The notes beneath the pieces were generated by a model. That model was not told the DNA's origin, ran no database searches, and was given only the letters and a program-made list of their open reading frames with translations. This document shows, piece after piece, positions 43,620 to 55,713 of a stretch of 64,000 bases of DNA. Positions within the stretch are counted from its first letter, which is position 1. The number at the start of each line of letters is the position of its first letter. Source of the stretch: Halicephalobus mephisto (taxonomy: Eukaryota > Nematoda > Chromadorea > Rhabditida > Panagrolaimidae); assembly GCA_009193035.1 (NCBI GenBank), contig SWDT01000039.1, positions 124,001 to 188,000 of the forward strand. The letters run 5' to 3'. The translations under genes and the position numbers were made by a program.

Positions 43620-44215
43620 GACGTATCAAAGTTCAATTAAAGTGGTTATTTTTTACTTTTCATATATAAAATTTAAATAAAACTGTTATTTTTTATATTT
43701 TTTACATATAAAATGGTTATTTTTCATATATAAAATTTAAATAAAATTGTTATTTTTTATATTTTTTACATATAAAATAATTATTCTTCTTATTTTTATA
43801 TATAAAATTTAAATAAAATGGTTATTTCTTATATTTTTTACATATAAAGTGGTTATTTTTTACTTTCCATATATAAAATTTAAATAAAACTGTTATTTTT
43901 TATATTTTTTACATATAAAATAATTATTTTTTTTATTTTTATATATAAAATTTAAATAAAATCGTTATTTTCTACTTTCTATATATAAAATTTAAATAAA
44001 ATGGTTATTTTCTACTCTCTATATATAAAGTTTAAATAAAATTCTTTTTCTTTACTTTTCAATTTTTCCATATATGGAAAATTAAATAAAATTATTTTTT
44101 AATTCCCTTAATATATGGAAAATTAAACAAAATCATTTATTTTTTTGATATATGGATAATTAAATAACTATTTTTTAATTTCTTCGATATATCCAACTTT
44201 AAATAAAATTGCTTT
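43620..44215. repeat. minisatellite, CATATATAAAATTTAAATAA type
   Basis: About nine units of some 62 bases with ATATATAAAATTTAAATAAA, TGGTTATTTTTTA and TTTTTTACATATAAAA. It lies upstream of the STARD3 gene. Confidence 0.8.
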
Positions 44216-44329
44216 TTTAAATGTTAATAAGCAAAGAATACTCATCTTACCTTTAATTGATCCTTTAATAGGGTAATGGTTTCCTTTCGCCCCCGATTTC
44301 AGAAAATTAATCCGAATTTGGTCAGGTCG

Positions 44330-45480
44330 CTGAAAATACAGTTTAAAATTTTCCTAAAATACGTATCCGAACATTTGACTAAAAATCCGCAACGAAAAAT
44401 TCAAAATTTTTTTTACAAAATATCACAAGCAAAATCCCGAAACTCGTGTCCATTTGCGCATCCGGAACACTTAGCCAAAAATTGCCGCGAATAAAAAATT
44501 CAAAAAATTTAAAACATATATAAAAGCTCTAAACTTTTTAAAAATATCTATTTGGAATATCTTCATAAAAAAGTAAAAAATCATATATGAATTTTTATTT
44601 TTTTGAAAATATTCATTCAGGACATTTTGCCAAAAAAAATTTATAAAAATTATAAAAAATCCATAGTTACGGATTTCGAAATTTTTCTCGTTAAATACGA
44701 TTTCTAACAAGTGACTAAATTTCGAAATTTGTTTTCAAACACGTTCAGTTACTCTCTTCGGAAAATCACCAGCGATGATGTTACAAAAAAAACTTTTAAA
44801 AATTCGATAATTGTAAGTTTAAAACATTCTCTTGTTAAATGTGTAATTTTAAAAATTAATTATATTTCGAAAGATTTCGAAAGTTACGTATTCGGATAAT
44901 TTGCCAAAAATTATAAAAAAGTGATATATGAATCCTAAAATTTTAAATTTCAAATATCTTCGTTAATTTTTTATTTTACTTTATATTTTATAGAAATTTC
45001 CATCTTCGAACACTTATACCAAAAATTATAAAAAGTGATATATGAATCCTAAAATTTAAAATTTCAAATATCTTCGTTTATTTTCTATTTTACTTTATAT
45101 TTTATAGAAATTTCCATCTTCGAACACTTATGCCAAAAGTTATAAAAACGATATATGGATTTCGTAATTATTAAATTTTTAATGAAGAATTTCCAAAATT
45201 TAATTATTTCGAAGTTTTTTAAAATTTGCACATTTGGACACTTTGCCAAGAATTATTAAAAACGATATATGAACCCTAAAATTACTTTTTAATATTCCCT
45301 CATTATTTATTTATTTAATAAATTGTATTTTGTTTATATTTATATTTTTCAGAGAAATTGCGCATTTGGGCACTTTGCCAAAAACGACCAAAGTGACGTC
45401 ATACGAAAATCCGACACTTGCAAATTTCGAAATTTTCCCATTCACCGCTTTCCTCTGAAAATCTCCCAATATTTTAAAAC
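44330..45480. repeat. degenerate repeat with CACTTTGCCAAAAATTATAA units
   Basis: Units of 130-160 bases share a CATTTGGACACTTTGCCAAG-like phrase, AATTATAAAAAGTGATATAT and GAATCCTAAAATT. One unit by chance spells a short cysteine/histidine peptide in an ORF at 44276-44494, which is not considered a gene. Confidence 0.65.
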
Positions 45481-45779
45481 TACGATTTCCTATTTTTTAA
45501 ATTTAATTTCAGTATTTTTAATCCAAAAAAATTTCCTATAATTCCACAAAAAATAATTTTCGGCGTCGTTTTGAAGATCTATCACTCTTGACCAGCTTCA
45601 ATTTCTCCGATAAACATGTCTTTCATGATTTCAACGACGAAAAAAATCATCAAATTCACTTTTCCTCAATCCCAAACAACAGGTATTCCCTAGTGATTGT
45701 GGCCAAATGTCAAAAACCAACTCATCGTTTTTGGCGCGCAAAAAACCAAAGAAATCCGCACTTTTACGGTTTTTTCCGG

Positions 45780-46180
45780 ACCAGAATTTGGAATCCATAT
45801 ATCGCTTTAGGGTTTCTTACAATATTATAGAAGTTTGTATGGAAATTACATAAGTTTGAAAAATTTCGAAAGAATTTGAAAATGAGTAATCGAATTTCGA
45901 AAATTACGAAAAACCAAAAATCCGCTTTTTTTCTGAACTGAAATTTAATTTCATATATCAATTTTAAATTTCCTACGGTATTGTGGAGATTTTTATCGAA
46001 ATTACATAAGTTTGGGAAATGTCGAAGGAATTTGAAAATGAGTAATAGGATTTCGGAAAATCCATTTTTTATTTTGTCCAACCTTAAGTTCTAATTTTAT
46101 ATATCAGTTTTGAATTCTCTACGGTATTAGAGAAGTCTACAATGGAATTTCCGAGTTTAAACAGATTTTAGAAAAAATTT
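45780..46180. repeat. two or three tandem units before the S6 kinase gene
   Basis: Units of about 170 bases share TTCCTACGGTATTGTGGAGA-like text, TGGAAATTACATAAGTTTG, GAATTTGAAAATGAGTAAT and CATATATCA. From 46200 to 46833 the sequence is less biased and probably contains the S6 kinase promoter. Confidence 0.65.
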
Positions 46181-46723
46181 AAAACTTAAAAATACTCCGT
46201 TGTTTCGTGACATCACTTTCCCGTGATTATCCCGTTATTGAGCTTTAGTGATGTTTCATATTTCCCTCCACGACGATAAAGAATAGGAAGCATTTGTCCT
46301 GATGTGTTTTGACGGAATCAACCAGACGCACTTTGACAGACGGACTGCGACGTAACCGACGGGACGTCTGTCCGGTCATCGTCTGCTTTTCCTTCTTTGC
46401 TTCTGTCTCCTCCGTTTATTATAGTGACTAGTTCTGAGCCTATTTTTTTAGTTGGCTGTTAGTCTGTACGGCAGAGCCGACAAATGACAACAAGACTGCC
46501 AGGCGCACAAAATTATTTTATATATCGAAGTCTACGGGACGAACTTGGTTCGTTTTTATCTATTGCCAGTTTGATAGTCCGATTTCTGTTTTTTCGAGCT
46601 TATATTCGACTGGTTTAGTTTAAAATCGCGAACTGTGGGCCTGGTTATCAGTTTTAAGTCCGATTTTTCGGGTTTGCGCGGTGTTTAACGATCGATATAT
46701 GGCTTTTTTAAAGTACTTTTACA

Positions 46724-46731
46724 TCACGTGA
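46724..46731. promoter_or_regulatory. TCACGTGA E-box in the S6 kinase promoter
   Basis: TCACGTGA lies 103 bases before the S6 kinase ATG. It is the same palindrome found twice upstream of the PP1 glycogen subunit. TFEB/HLH-30 or MAX-type factors are the usual binders; this is inference. Confidence 0.35.
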
Positions 46732-46833
46732 AATTTATTTTGAATCTTGTCTTTAAATTTCGGAGTTATATATATCTTTCAGACGAGCGTTGTTTTGTTT
46801 TCATATCAGCGCTCGTCCGACCAAGTTTCCGCG

Positions 46834-48866
<2,033 letters not shown>

Positions 48867-49830
48867 AACTTAACTGGTTCTTTCATTTTTTGCTTTATTC
48901 TCGTTGCTTCGAGTTCTATCAAATGCCGTTACAGTGTCTTTGAAGTTCTTCCATCACTTTCAATTACATGTGGATAACTTGCTCAAACATACGTCATCTA
49001 ACTGCCAAGATTGACTACTGTAATGTTTGTGCAAAATTTCCAGAAATTGCATTTTTAAAAAATTTTTATCCAGATTGGAATATTCCCGTTGAAAAAAATA
49101 ATTTTTTTGAAACTTATCTGCTCATTGGGGGTGATTTCTGGAGTTCTGGTTTCCTTCCCCATCTACGGGCTCGTTTTTTGTTTTTTTGTGCCTTAATTTT
49201 TCAAAAATTTGTTGTTTTTTACTAAAAAATTTAAAAATTGTTGTTTTTTACTAAAAAATTTAAAAATTGTTGTTTTTTGAAATTGGACGAGATTAAGAAA
49301 AATAAAAATATATTTTTAAAGTTTTGGATTTTCATAGAAAATTGAACAATTATAAAATTTAATTAAAATTAATTTTCTTGCATTTAAAAAATTTCAATTT
49401 TAAAATTACTTTAAAAAAATAAATTTTATATTTTTAAAGATGTTGAAAAAATAATTTTTTAAATTTTATAGATGTTTAAAAAATTAATTTTTTATTTTTA
49501 GTGATATTTAAAGAATTAATTTTTTATTTTTAGAGATGTTTAAAAATCTGAATTTTAATGAGAATTAAAATTTTCGATTTTTTGTATTTAAAAAATTGAA
49601 TCTTGTTTGGAAGGATAAATACTAACACGTATGAAAAGAGGACGTCAAGGTCGACGATAATTATCCCTTCGGAAAAGTAAGGATTGCATGAACCTCGATA
49701 ATTATTATAGCAACCTTTCGTTCTTTCGAGTTTTGGTTGCCTGCAGCAGTCAGGATCGGAAATAGGGCACTCGAAATTGGTCTGGCTGAATTTTGAGGTT
49801 CTAAAATGAAATATTCGATTTGAAACCAAT
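48867..49830. other. intergenic region before the ZP-domain gene
   Basis: A+T-rich DNA with short direct repeats (TTGTTGTTTTTTACTAAAAA) at 49210-49280. A less biased block at 49610-49810 just before the ZP gene is open on the minus strand and spells a cysteine-rich peptide (CPISDPDCCRQPKLER), but it has no start, splice or family support and is more likely promoter or 5' untranslated DNA. Confidence 0.45.
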
Positions 49831-52415
49831 ATGATTTTTTTTATTTTTATTTCTGTTTTTATTCATTTTTGTCATGGATTCGGAGAACAAACACCCACTA
49901 TTTTAGGTAAAAATTTTAATTAACAATATTTTTAAATTTTATAAATTTAATCAAAAATTTTTTAAATAATTTCGAATATTTTATAATTTTATAAATTTAA
50001 TCGAAAATTTCTTTTTTTAATAATTTAAAATAAAAAGTTTTGATTCAATTTAAAAAATTAAAAATTAAATTCATTTTTTTTATTTTTAAATTTAGAATTA
50101 TTTTATTTTTTAATTTTAGAGTTATTTAATTTTTTAAATTTAGAATTATTTTATTTTAAATTTAGAATTATTTTATTTTAAATTTAGAATTATTTTATTT
50201 TAAATTTAGAATTATTTTATTTTTTAAATTTAGAATTATTTTATTTTAAATTTTAGGTGTTAATGCAATGTGCAGTGTTAATGGGATTACTGTATCGGTG
50301 GACTTCGATCGTCCTTTTGGCGGGAAAATTTACTCCTTGGATTACGCGAATATCCACGAATGTATCTACTACAATGCCCAGGAGATGAAGAATATCCTGT
50401 TCACTATTCCTATGCACAGATGTGGGACTCGGATAACCAGGAACACTCGGGAAGTCGTGGACACGATCGAGAACAGGGTCTACGTTCAGATGGAGAAATA
50501 TACTCAGACTGTTTTCGATCGACAGTACTCTTTTTTGTGTGAACTTATCCGGTCCAAAGCCGTCATGGGGATCGACGGCAAGACCCCCATTGAACCCCAT
50601 GAGATAAGAAGACATCCTACAAGTCAACTCCCGAAACCCCTCCCGGCGCTCCAGAATCCCCTCCCGGCGCTTCAGAATCCCCTCCCTGCACTTCAGAATC
50701 CCATCCAACCGACGAATTTCTTCGGCAAAAAAACCCCGATTCGGAATTCTGGAAATAATTTTTTTCCATCTTTGGAGAATCTGAAACCTATTTCGCCAGT
50801 GAATACGGTCGATCCTAATTCGTCCTCGAGGCATCTGATTCCGGTGAAGACAGATTTTGAAGGATCAGCGAACAAACAAGAATCAATAAATCCACTGCCT
50901 TCCACGTCTTTCACCACGAAAATTACAGATACTTTGACGAAACCGATTACGGTAGAAAATGAATCAATTAATTCTGTCATCGAAGATTCACGGCATGTTG
51001 TGAATTTGTTATCCGGAGAATCCCCTTCAGAACCGGTCAGGATCTACGCCACTCAAAAATTAAACAAAACAGAAATTTTGAACGACATCGTTCTCGAAAT
51101 TCAGAAAGGAGACGGTCCCGGGACCCCTCTAGTTAAGGAACCCGTGAAAATCGGGGACACTCTTACCCTTGTTATTAAGTCCTTGAACGCCCCGAAGGAC
51201 CGTAATCAGTACAACATGTTTGTTCATTCATGTGTGGCTACAGATGGACCTGGAACGACAAAGATCGATTTAATTGACAAATCTGGGTAATTTTGATAAC
51301 TTTAAAATTAAAAAACATGTAATTTAAAAAATCAGAATCACTTTTGAATTCCCGCGGGAAAGAAGAAAAGTTTGCAAAAGTGGTAAAAAAGACAAATCGT
51401 TCCTAGAATTGACTCGCTCGCCCTCACCTTTCACTCGCTCGCTCTCCTTTTTACCTAAATGTTTGAATTTCCATGTAAAGAGAATTTACAAAAGTGGTAA
51501 ACATGGGAAACCTGGCAAATCAACTCGCTCCTTTACCACTCGCACCCTCTTCCTGTTCCCTTTTCAATAATCCTAAAGTTTTCTAAAAATTCGTTTTCAA
51601 GCAGTTTTTATTTCCTAAAATATTGTTTTTTTTTGTAATTTTTGGATTCCCACGTAAAGAGAGAACTATAAAAATGATAAATCCGGCAATTTGTCCCGAA
51701 ATCAACTCTTTTTACCGAAATTCAAAAATTCCTAAATTTCGTGTTAAAATTATTTTATAAATTTTTACTTTATATTTTTAAATAATGTTGTAATTTTTTT
51801 TAAATTTCCCTCAAAACAAATAAAAAGTAGGAAAAAGTAAATCTAGTAATTATCTTCTAAAATTAACTTTATTTTTTACTTTTTACGTAAATTCAAAAAT
51901 TCTAAATTTTTTGAAAATAATTTTATAAAAATCCTAAAAATTTTTTAAGTTTTTTATTTAATATTTTATATGAAATTTACAGTTGTACCATAAGTTCCCA
52001 GATTCTCGGTTCTATGAAGAGAGAACGTGACGAGAATACGGTGACTTATTTCTTCAAAGTAGCCGCCTTCAAGTTTCCGGGACCTGATGACGTTTATTTT
52101 TCCTGTCTCGTTGACGTTTCTCCAAACTACAACTTCCCAGAACTCTGTAACCAAAAATCAAAGAAATCCAAAAGAGAATTAATCACCGCGAAAATTGACA
52201 GTTATCCGATTTTCAGAGACATCAAAGTCAACCTCAAAGACGAACCGAAATTCGAAGCTTTAAATTCCGACGATAATTTCTTATGTTTACAGTATACTTC
52301 GACGTTAATTTTGGGTTCGATTATCGTAATCCTCACGTTCGGTTGTTGTTTATCCGTGGGCACGGTTGTTTTGTTGATCTCGAGATTGAAGAGATTAAAT
52401 AAACATTGTGGATAA
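49831..52415 (+). CDS. ZP-domain (cuticlin-like) transmembrane protein
   Basis: Three exons (49831-49906, 50257-51286, 51983-52415) join in phase to 512 residues. A signal peptide (MIFFIFISVFIHFCHG) is encoded by the small first exon. The ZP-N half starts at CSVNGITVSVDFDRPFGGKI and includes ECIYYN and PMHRCGTR; the ZP-C half follows at KIGDTLTLVIKSL, NMFVHSCVATDGPG, IDLIDKSGCTISSQILGS and YFSCLVDV. Between them lies a linker of some 150 residues with three copies of PALQNPL and much Ser/Thr/Pro. A dibasic cleavage site KSKKSKRE precedes a single transmembrane helix (LILGSIIVILTFGCCLSVGT) and a short basic tail. This is the layout of secreted, membrane-released ZP proteins of cuticle and apical matrix. 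Which cuticlin-like member it is cannot be told. Intron 1 contains TTTAGAATTATTTTA repeats, intron 2 reversed copies of the GAATTC repeat. Confidence 0.93.
51340..51720. repeat. reversed copies of the GAATTCCCGCG-type dispersed repeat
   Basis: GAATTCCCGCGGGAAAG (51349-51365), GCAAAAGTGGTAAAAAAG and a CACTCGCTCGCTCTCC-like tract read as the reverse of the 3.3-3.9 kb copies. Two shorter units follow near 51480 and 51650. They lie within intron 2 of the ZP gene. Confidence 0.7.
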
Positions 52416-53103
52416 CTGTAGAAAAATACAAACGTGAACAACCTACAGATTAATTAACCTTACTTTATGTCCTTAATTTAGGTCCATCCAGACCAAATTG
52501 AGATCATCTAAACTGTTCCTTACTCTTCTCTCATGTTTCTTATTTAGGTCAGTCTAGGTCCTTTTAAGTAGGTCTAGGTCTTTTCAGGCTGGTTTAGGTC
52601 CTATCAGACCATTCTAATATCCTTTTGAACTTCTTCGACTCCAATTTAGACCTTTTTAGGCTGCTCCGAGTCCTTCCAGATCATCCTATAGTTCCTCCAT
52701 CTAGATCTTTTTAGGTCATCTAGGTTCTTCCAGACCTTTTTCCAATCTATCCATATCAAGTTGCCAGTACTGTAATTTTCTAGATACTTGTTTCGAACCT
52801 GATTTTGCACAAACAAGTCCGTATTTTCCATTTCGTAATTGTAAATAAAATGTAACAAAAGTAACTTCGAAACACCATTTATTGGCATATCTGAAAAAAT
52901 CAAAGTTTTGAAGATTTCGTAGATTCAAAGTACCGGAAGCACGAATTACAACAGACCAGTAAAAGAACGATAAATTAAAACAACTTCCACTTCACTAATT
53001 ATTGACTCGATTTTTTCTAATATCTATAATACCGGATTTTGAAGATTTGAGGTCAAACTAAAATTTAAAAAAAACTACTGTAAATAACCCTAAATTTCGA
53101 AAA
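52416..53103. other. convergent intergenic region with AGGTC-rich repeats
   Basis: At 52480-52740 a degenerate unit of about 20-30 bases (TAGGTCCTTTTAGG, TTTAGGTCAGTCTAGGTCC) repeats in one orientation. The rest is unremarkable. The ZP and R3H genes both end here. Confidence 0.5.
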
Positions 53104-55059
53104 TTATTCTGTAGGGTTATATTGAACGGCAGAATGACTAATGCTACTAGGACCGGGATTTCCTGGATTAGGGATATCCACCGCACTTTGATAGTACGTT
53201 TGAGGGATCGCTGTGGGATAAACAACTTGAGGAAAAACAGTGTACCCGGGACTGGAACTATATGCAGAGTAGGGGGAACTGTAGATAGACACACCCGGAG
53301 GAGGGAACATCGCCGGGCCGTTCATCGTGAGTACACCGAGCTGAACTGAAAGTAGGTCGATATTGGGCTGAGGAACGAACACTTGGGTGTTGGCGTCGTA
53401 GACGTAGACGTAGCCTAGGGCAGGACCTGAGTTCCCTGCTTGGAGAAGACTCAAATCATACACAGGGTACATGTACTGTGGTGTAGCTTGGGGTTCGTCG
53501 ATCGGGATAAAGGGGGAAGAAGCTGGATATGTGGATTCATCGAAGACTTCTTCTGTGGTTTGGCTTTCGTTTGGTGATTCTTTTAGGGTATTTTCCATAA
53601 GACGGGGCTCGATGGAGGGCCCGAGGGAGAGGTTCTTGAACGACTGAGTCAACGGCATGGTCGGGGTGCTTGCATTCGACAATTGGCCGTTACTCGAATA
53701 AACACTCGGGGTTCTGTTGTCGAAGACGCAGTATCTTTGGTAGTTATCCACTTCGACGGATTTGGTTCTGCGCATGGGATCTTGATTACAGTTCCGCGGG
53801 GGTCTGTAGTGGACCATCGGAAGTTGGGTGTTTCTGAAGACTTCATCGAAACTTCTGTTATTTTTCGACCCTCGTTGAATGTCATCCGTGAAAATATCGT
53901 TCGTAATCAGCGAAGCAAATCTGACATCAGGCATGCGGGTTCGAGGGGTTCTAGTACAGACAACCTGGCTCGCAGTGTTATCAACGTTGTGGTCCAACCC
54001 GAAGAAAGCCGCGACACGATGAACGAGCATCCTGTTGTATGAGCACATTTTCGGGAATCGAAGTGCTCTCATCCTGCAAAAAACCCCACATTACATATAA
54101 AAACCGAAATAAATACTATTGCAAAATTGTCTCAACGGGAATTTTCAAAACCAAACTACCCTAAAATTTCGTTTTTGTTTACGTTATTTCATAAACTTAT
54201 GATTTCGAAATCTTCCATATATCAGAAAGTTGGAAATAAACGTTTTCCACAAAGTTATCTCGACAGGAATTTCTGGAACTTAATATAAAAGAAGGCAGTC
54301 TGAAATTTCGGTTTCGCGCGGGCTATTTCGTAATTCCCCACGATTCTAAAAATCCCATATATAAAAAACTTGGAAAACAGCATTTTCCATAAAACTGTCT
54401 TGAAATAGATTTGTAGAAACTTCTTAGAACCGAAAGTAGCTGAATATTCCGGTTTCGCGGGATTATTTCGTAATCTTATGTAATTTCGCAATTAGTAGTT
54501 TCGAACTACATCCTCTCTAAACATATCTAAAATCTTTTAAATTACAGTATACAAGGTGGATAACTCTAGATCTACCTTTTAGGGTTGATTTTGATATATG
54601 AAAATATTAATAAAGATATTCAAAATCGTGACCCCAAGGTAACCCGTCGGGAAGAACCAAACTTGTCCATAAATGGAAATTAAACTGTAAAAAGCTCACT
54701 CTGGATTGCTGATGAAGTCTCTCATCTGAGTTTCTAAGGATAGCATCATTTCTCGATCGTTCCGGTTCTTGTGGAGAGTGCAGACGATGAACTGCAGGAG
54801 ATCCATCCCGTTGTGGTCAGTAAAGTCGTCCTTGTGGTTGTCCAAGCTGCCGTGATTGGACAATCTGGCCAGGTTAGGACTTCTGGGGTTCTTGTGAGAA
54901 TGCGGAGAACCGTCATCTGAACTCATGGCGTTGCTTCTGGTTAATTTTTTGTTTTTTTCATTTTTTTTCCCACTTATTCCCTAAAAAAATTACCGTAAAT
55001 AAAAAAATAAAAAAATATACCTCAAAAGAAGAATTTTTATCAGACCGATTGGGTTCCAT
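53104..55059 (-). CDS. R3H-domain protein (R3HDM/encore type)
   Basis: Three exons (55059-55021, 54980-54700, 54073-53104) join in phase to 429 residues. The short first exon (MEPNRSDKNSSFE) is supported because its join to TTTTTTTAG|GGA keeps the frame into the downstream ATG. The R3H domain spans about residues 75-130: MDLLQFIVCTLHKNRNDREM, FISNPEMRALRFPKMCSYNR and MLVHRVAAFFGLDHNVD, with the arginine and histidine that name the fold. A SUZ-like basic stretch follows. The remaining 300 residues are low-complexity, rich in Pro, Ser, Tyr and Gln (YVYVYDANTQVFVPQP, SSPYSAYSSSPGYTVFP), as in encore and R3HDM1/2. These proteins bind single-stranded nucleic acid and act in mRNA control. An ATG at 54926 is an alternative start. 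Confidence 0.88.
54110..54630. repeat. dispersed repeat with CTCGACAGGAATTTCTGGAA units, copy B
   Basis: Lies in the large intron of the R3H gene. It ends with AACATATCTAAAATCTTTTA, GGTGGATAACTCTAGATCTA, CTTTTAGGGTTGATTTTGAT and AAGATATTCAAAATCGTGAC. The same ending, reversed, begins the copy at 60930. Confidence 0.75.
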
Positions 55060-55713
55060 TTTGTATTGTAAGATTCAATCCATCCTGAAACAGGACAATT
55101 AGGACAAAGGAGTGGTTTTCGCTTTAATCAATAAAAACAAAAACAACAACTTTGGTCGTTCTCAATTACATCAAAAAAGATGACAAATCGGGCAACATTA
55201 TTCCAAAAAACAAAACGCGATAAAAAATTCAAATTTTAGAAATTAATTATAGAATATTAATTTCGAAAAATGTTATAAAAAAACATCAAAACATCTGAAC
55301 GGCACCAGTGTTGACGTCAACGCCGGCCTGCGTTCGTTGCGGGAAAGCTCTGGTCGAATCCCATCTTGATGAACCGCAATCTAATTCTTGAGTTTCGTAA
55401 TTTTTTCAACAAAACAAATATCTGTTTTTAAATAAAAACAAAAAACGAAAAAAATAACAAAATTCAAAAATGCATATTTTCTTAAAAAATAAACTTATAA
55501 CAGTTGAAAATTCTTTGTAATTTTTTAAATTTTAAAATAAAAGTTAAATCAATAACATCAAAAATGAAGATAAATGAAGATATATGAAAAACAAAAAAAT
55601 CCAAAAATCGTTCAATATATGAAGTGAGAGATCTTTGAGCTGTCGGTTCGCGTTTTGTCCCGATTGCCAACTTTGATTTTTTTATTTTTCTTCGAAATTT
55701 TATTTTTTTAATT
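55060..55713. promoter_or_regulatory. divergent promoter region between R3H and CDK5RAP1 genes
   Basis: The two genes point away from each other. A G+C-richer block at 55300-55380 (GTTGACGTCAACGCCGGCCT) contains the palindrome GTTGACGTCAAC at 55312-55323, which includes TGACGTCA, the CRE/ATF core. GGTCGAATCCC nearby resembles a tRNA B box, but no cloverleaf forms. No coding exon was found. Confidence 0.4.

Noticed and set aside
44276..44494. Plus-strand ORF ending with a CPFAHPEHLAKNC zinc-knuckle-like peptide
   Set aside because: The text belongs to a degenerate repeat whose other units break the pattern.
50253..50834. 193-codon minus-strand ORF opposite the ZP gene
   Set aside because: Shadow of the ZP-coding exon, with no family features.
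55300..55390. Possible tRNA because of GGTCGAATCCC
   Set aside because: No acceptor stem, anticodon arm or A box can be formed around it on either strand.
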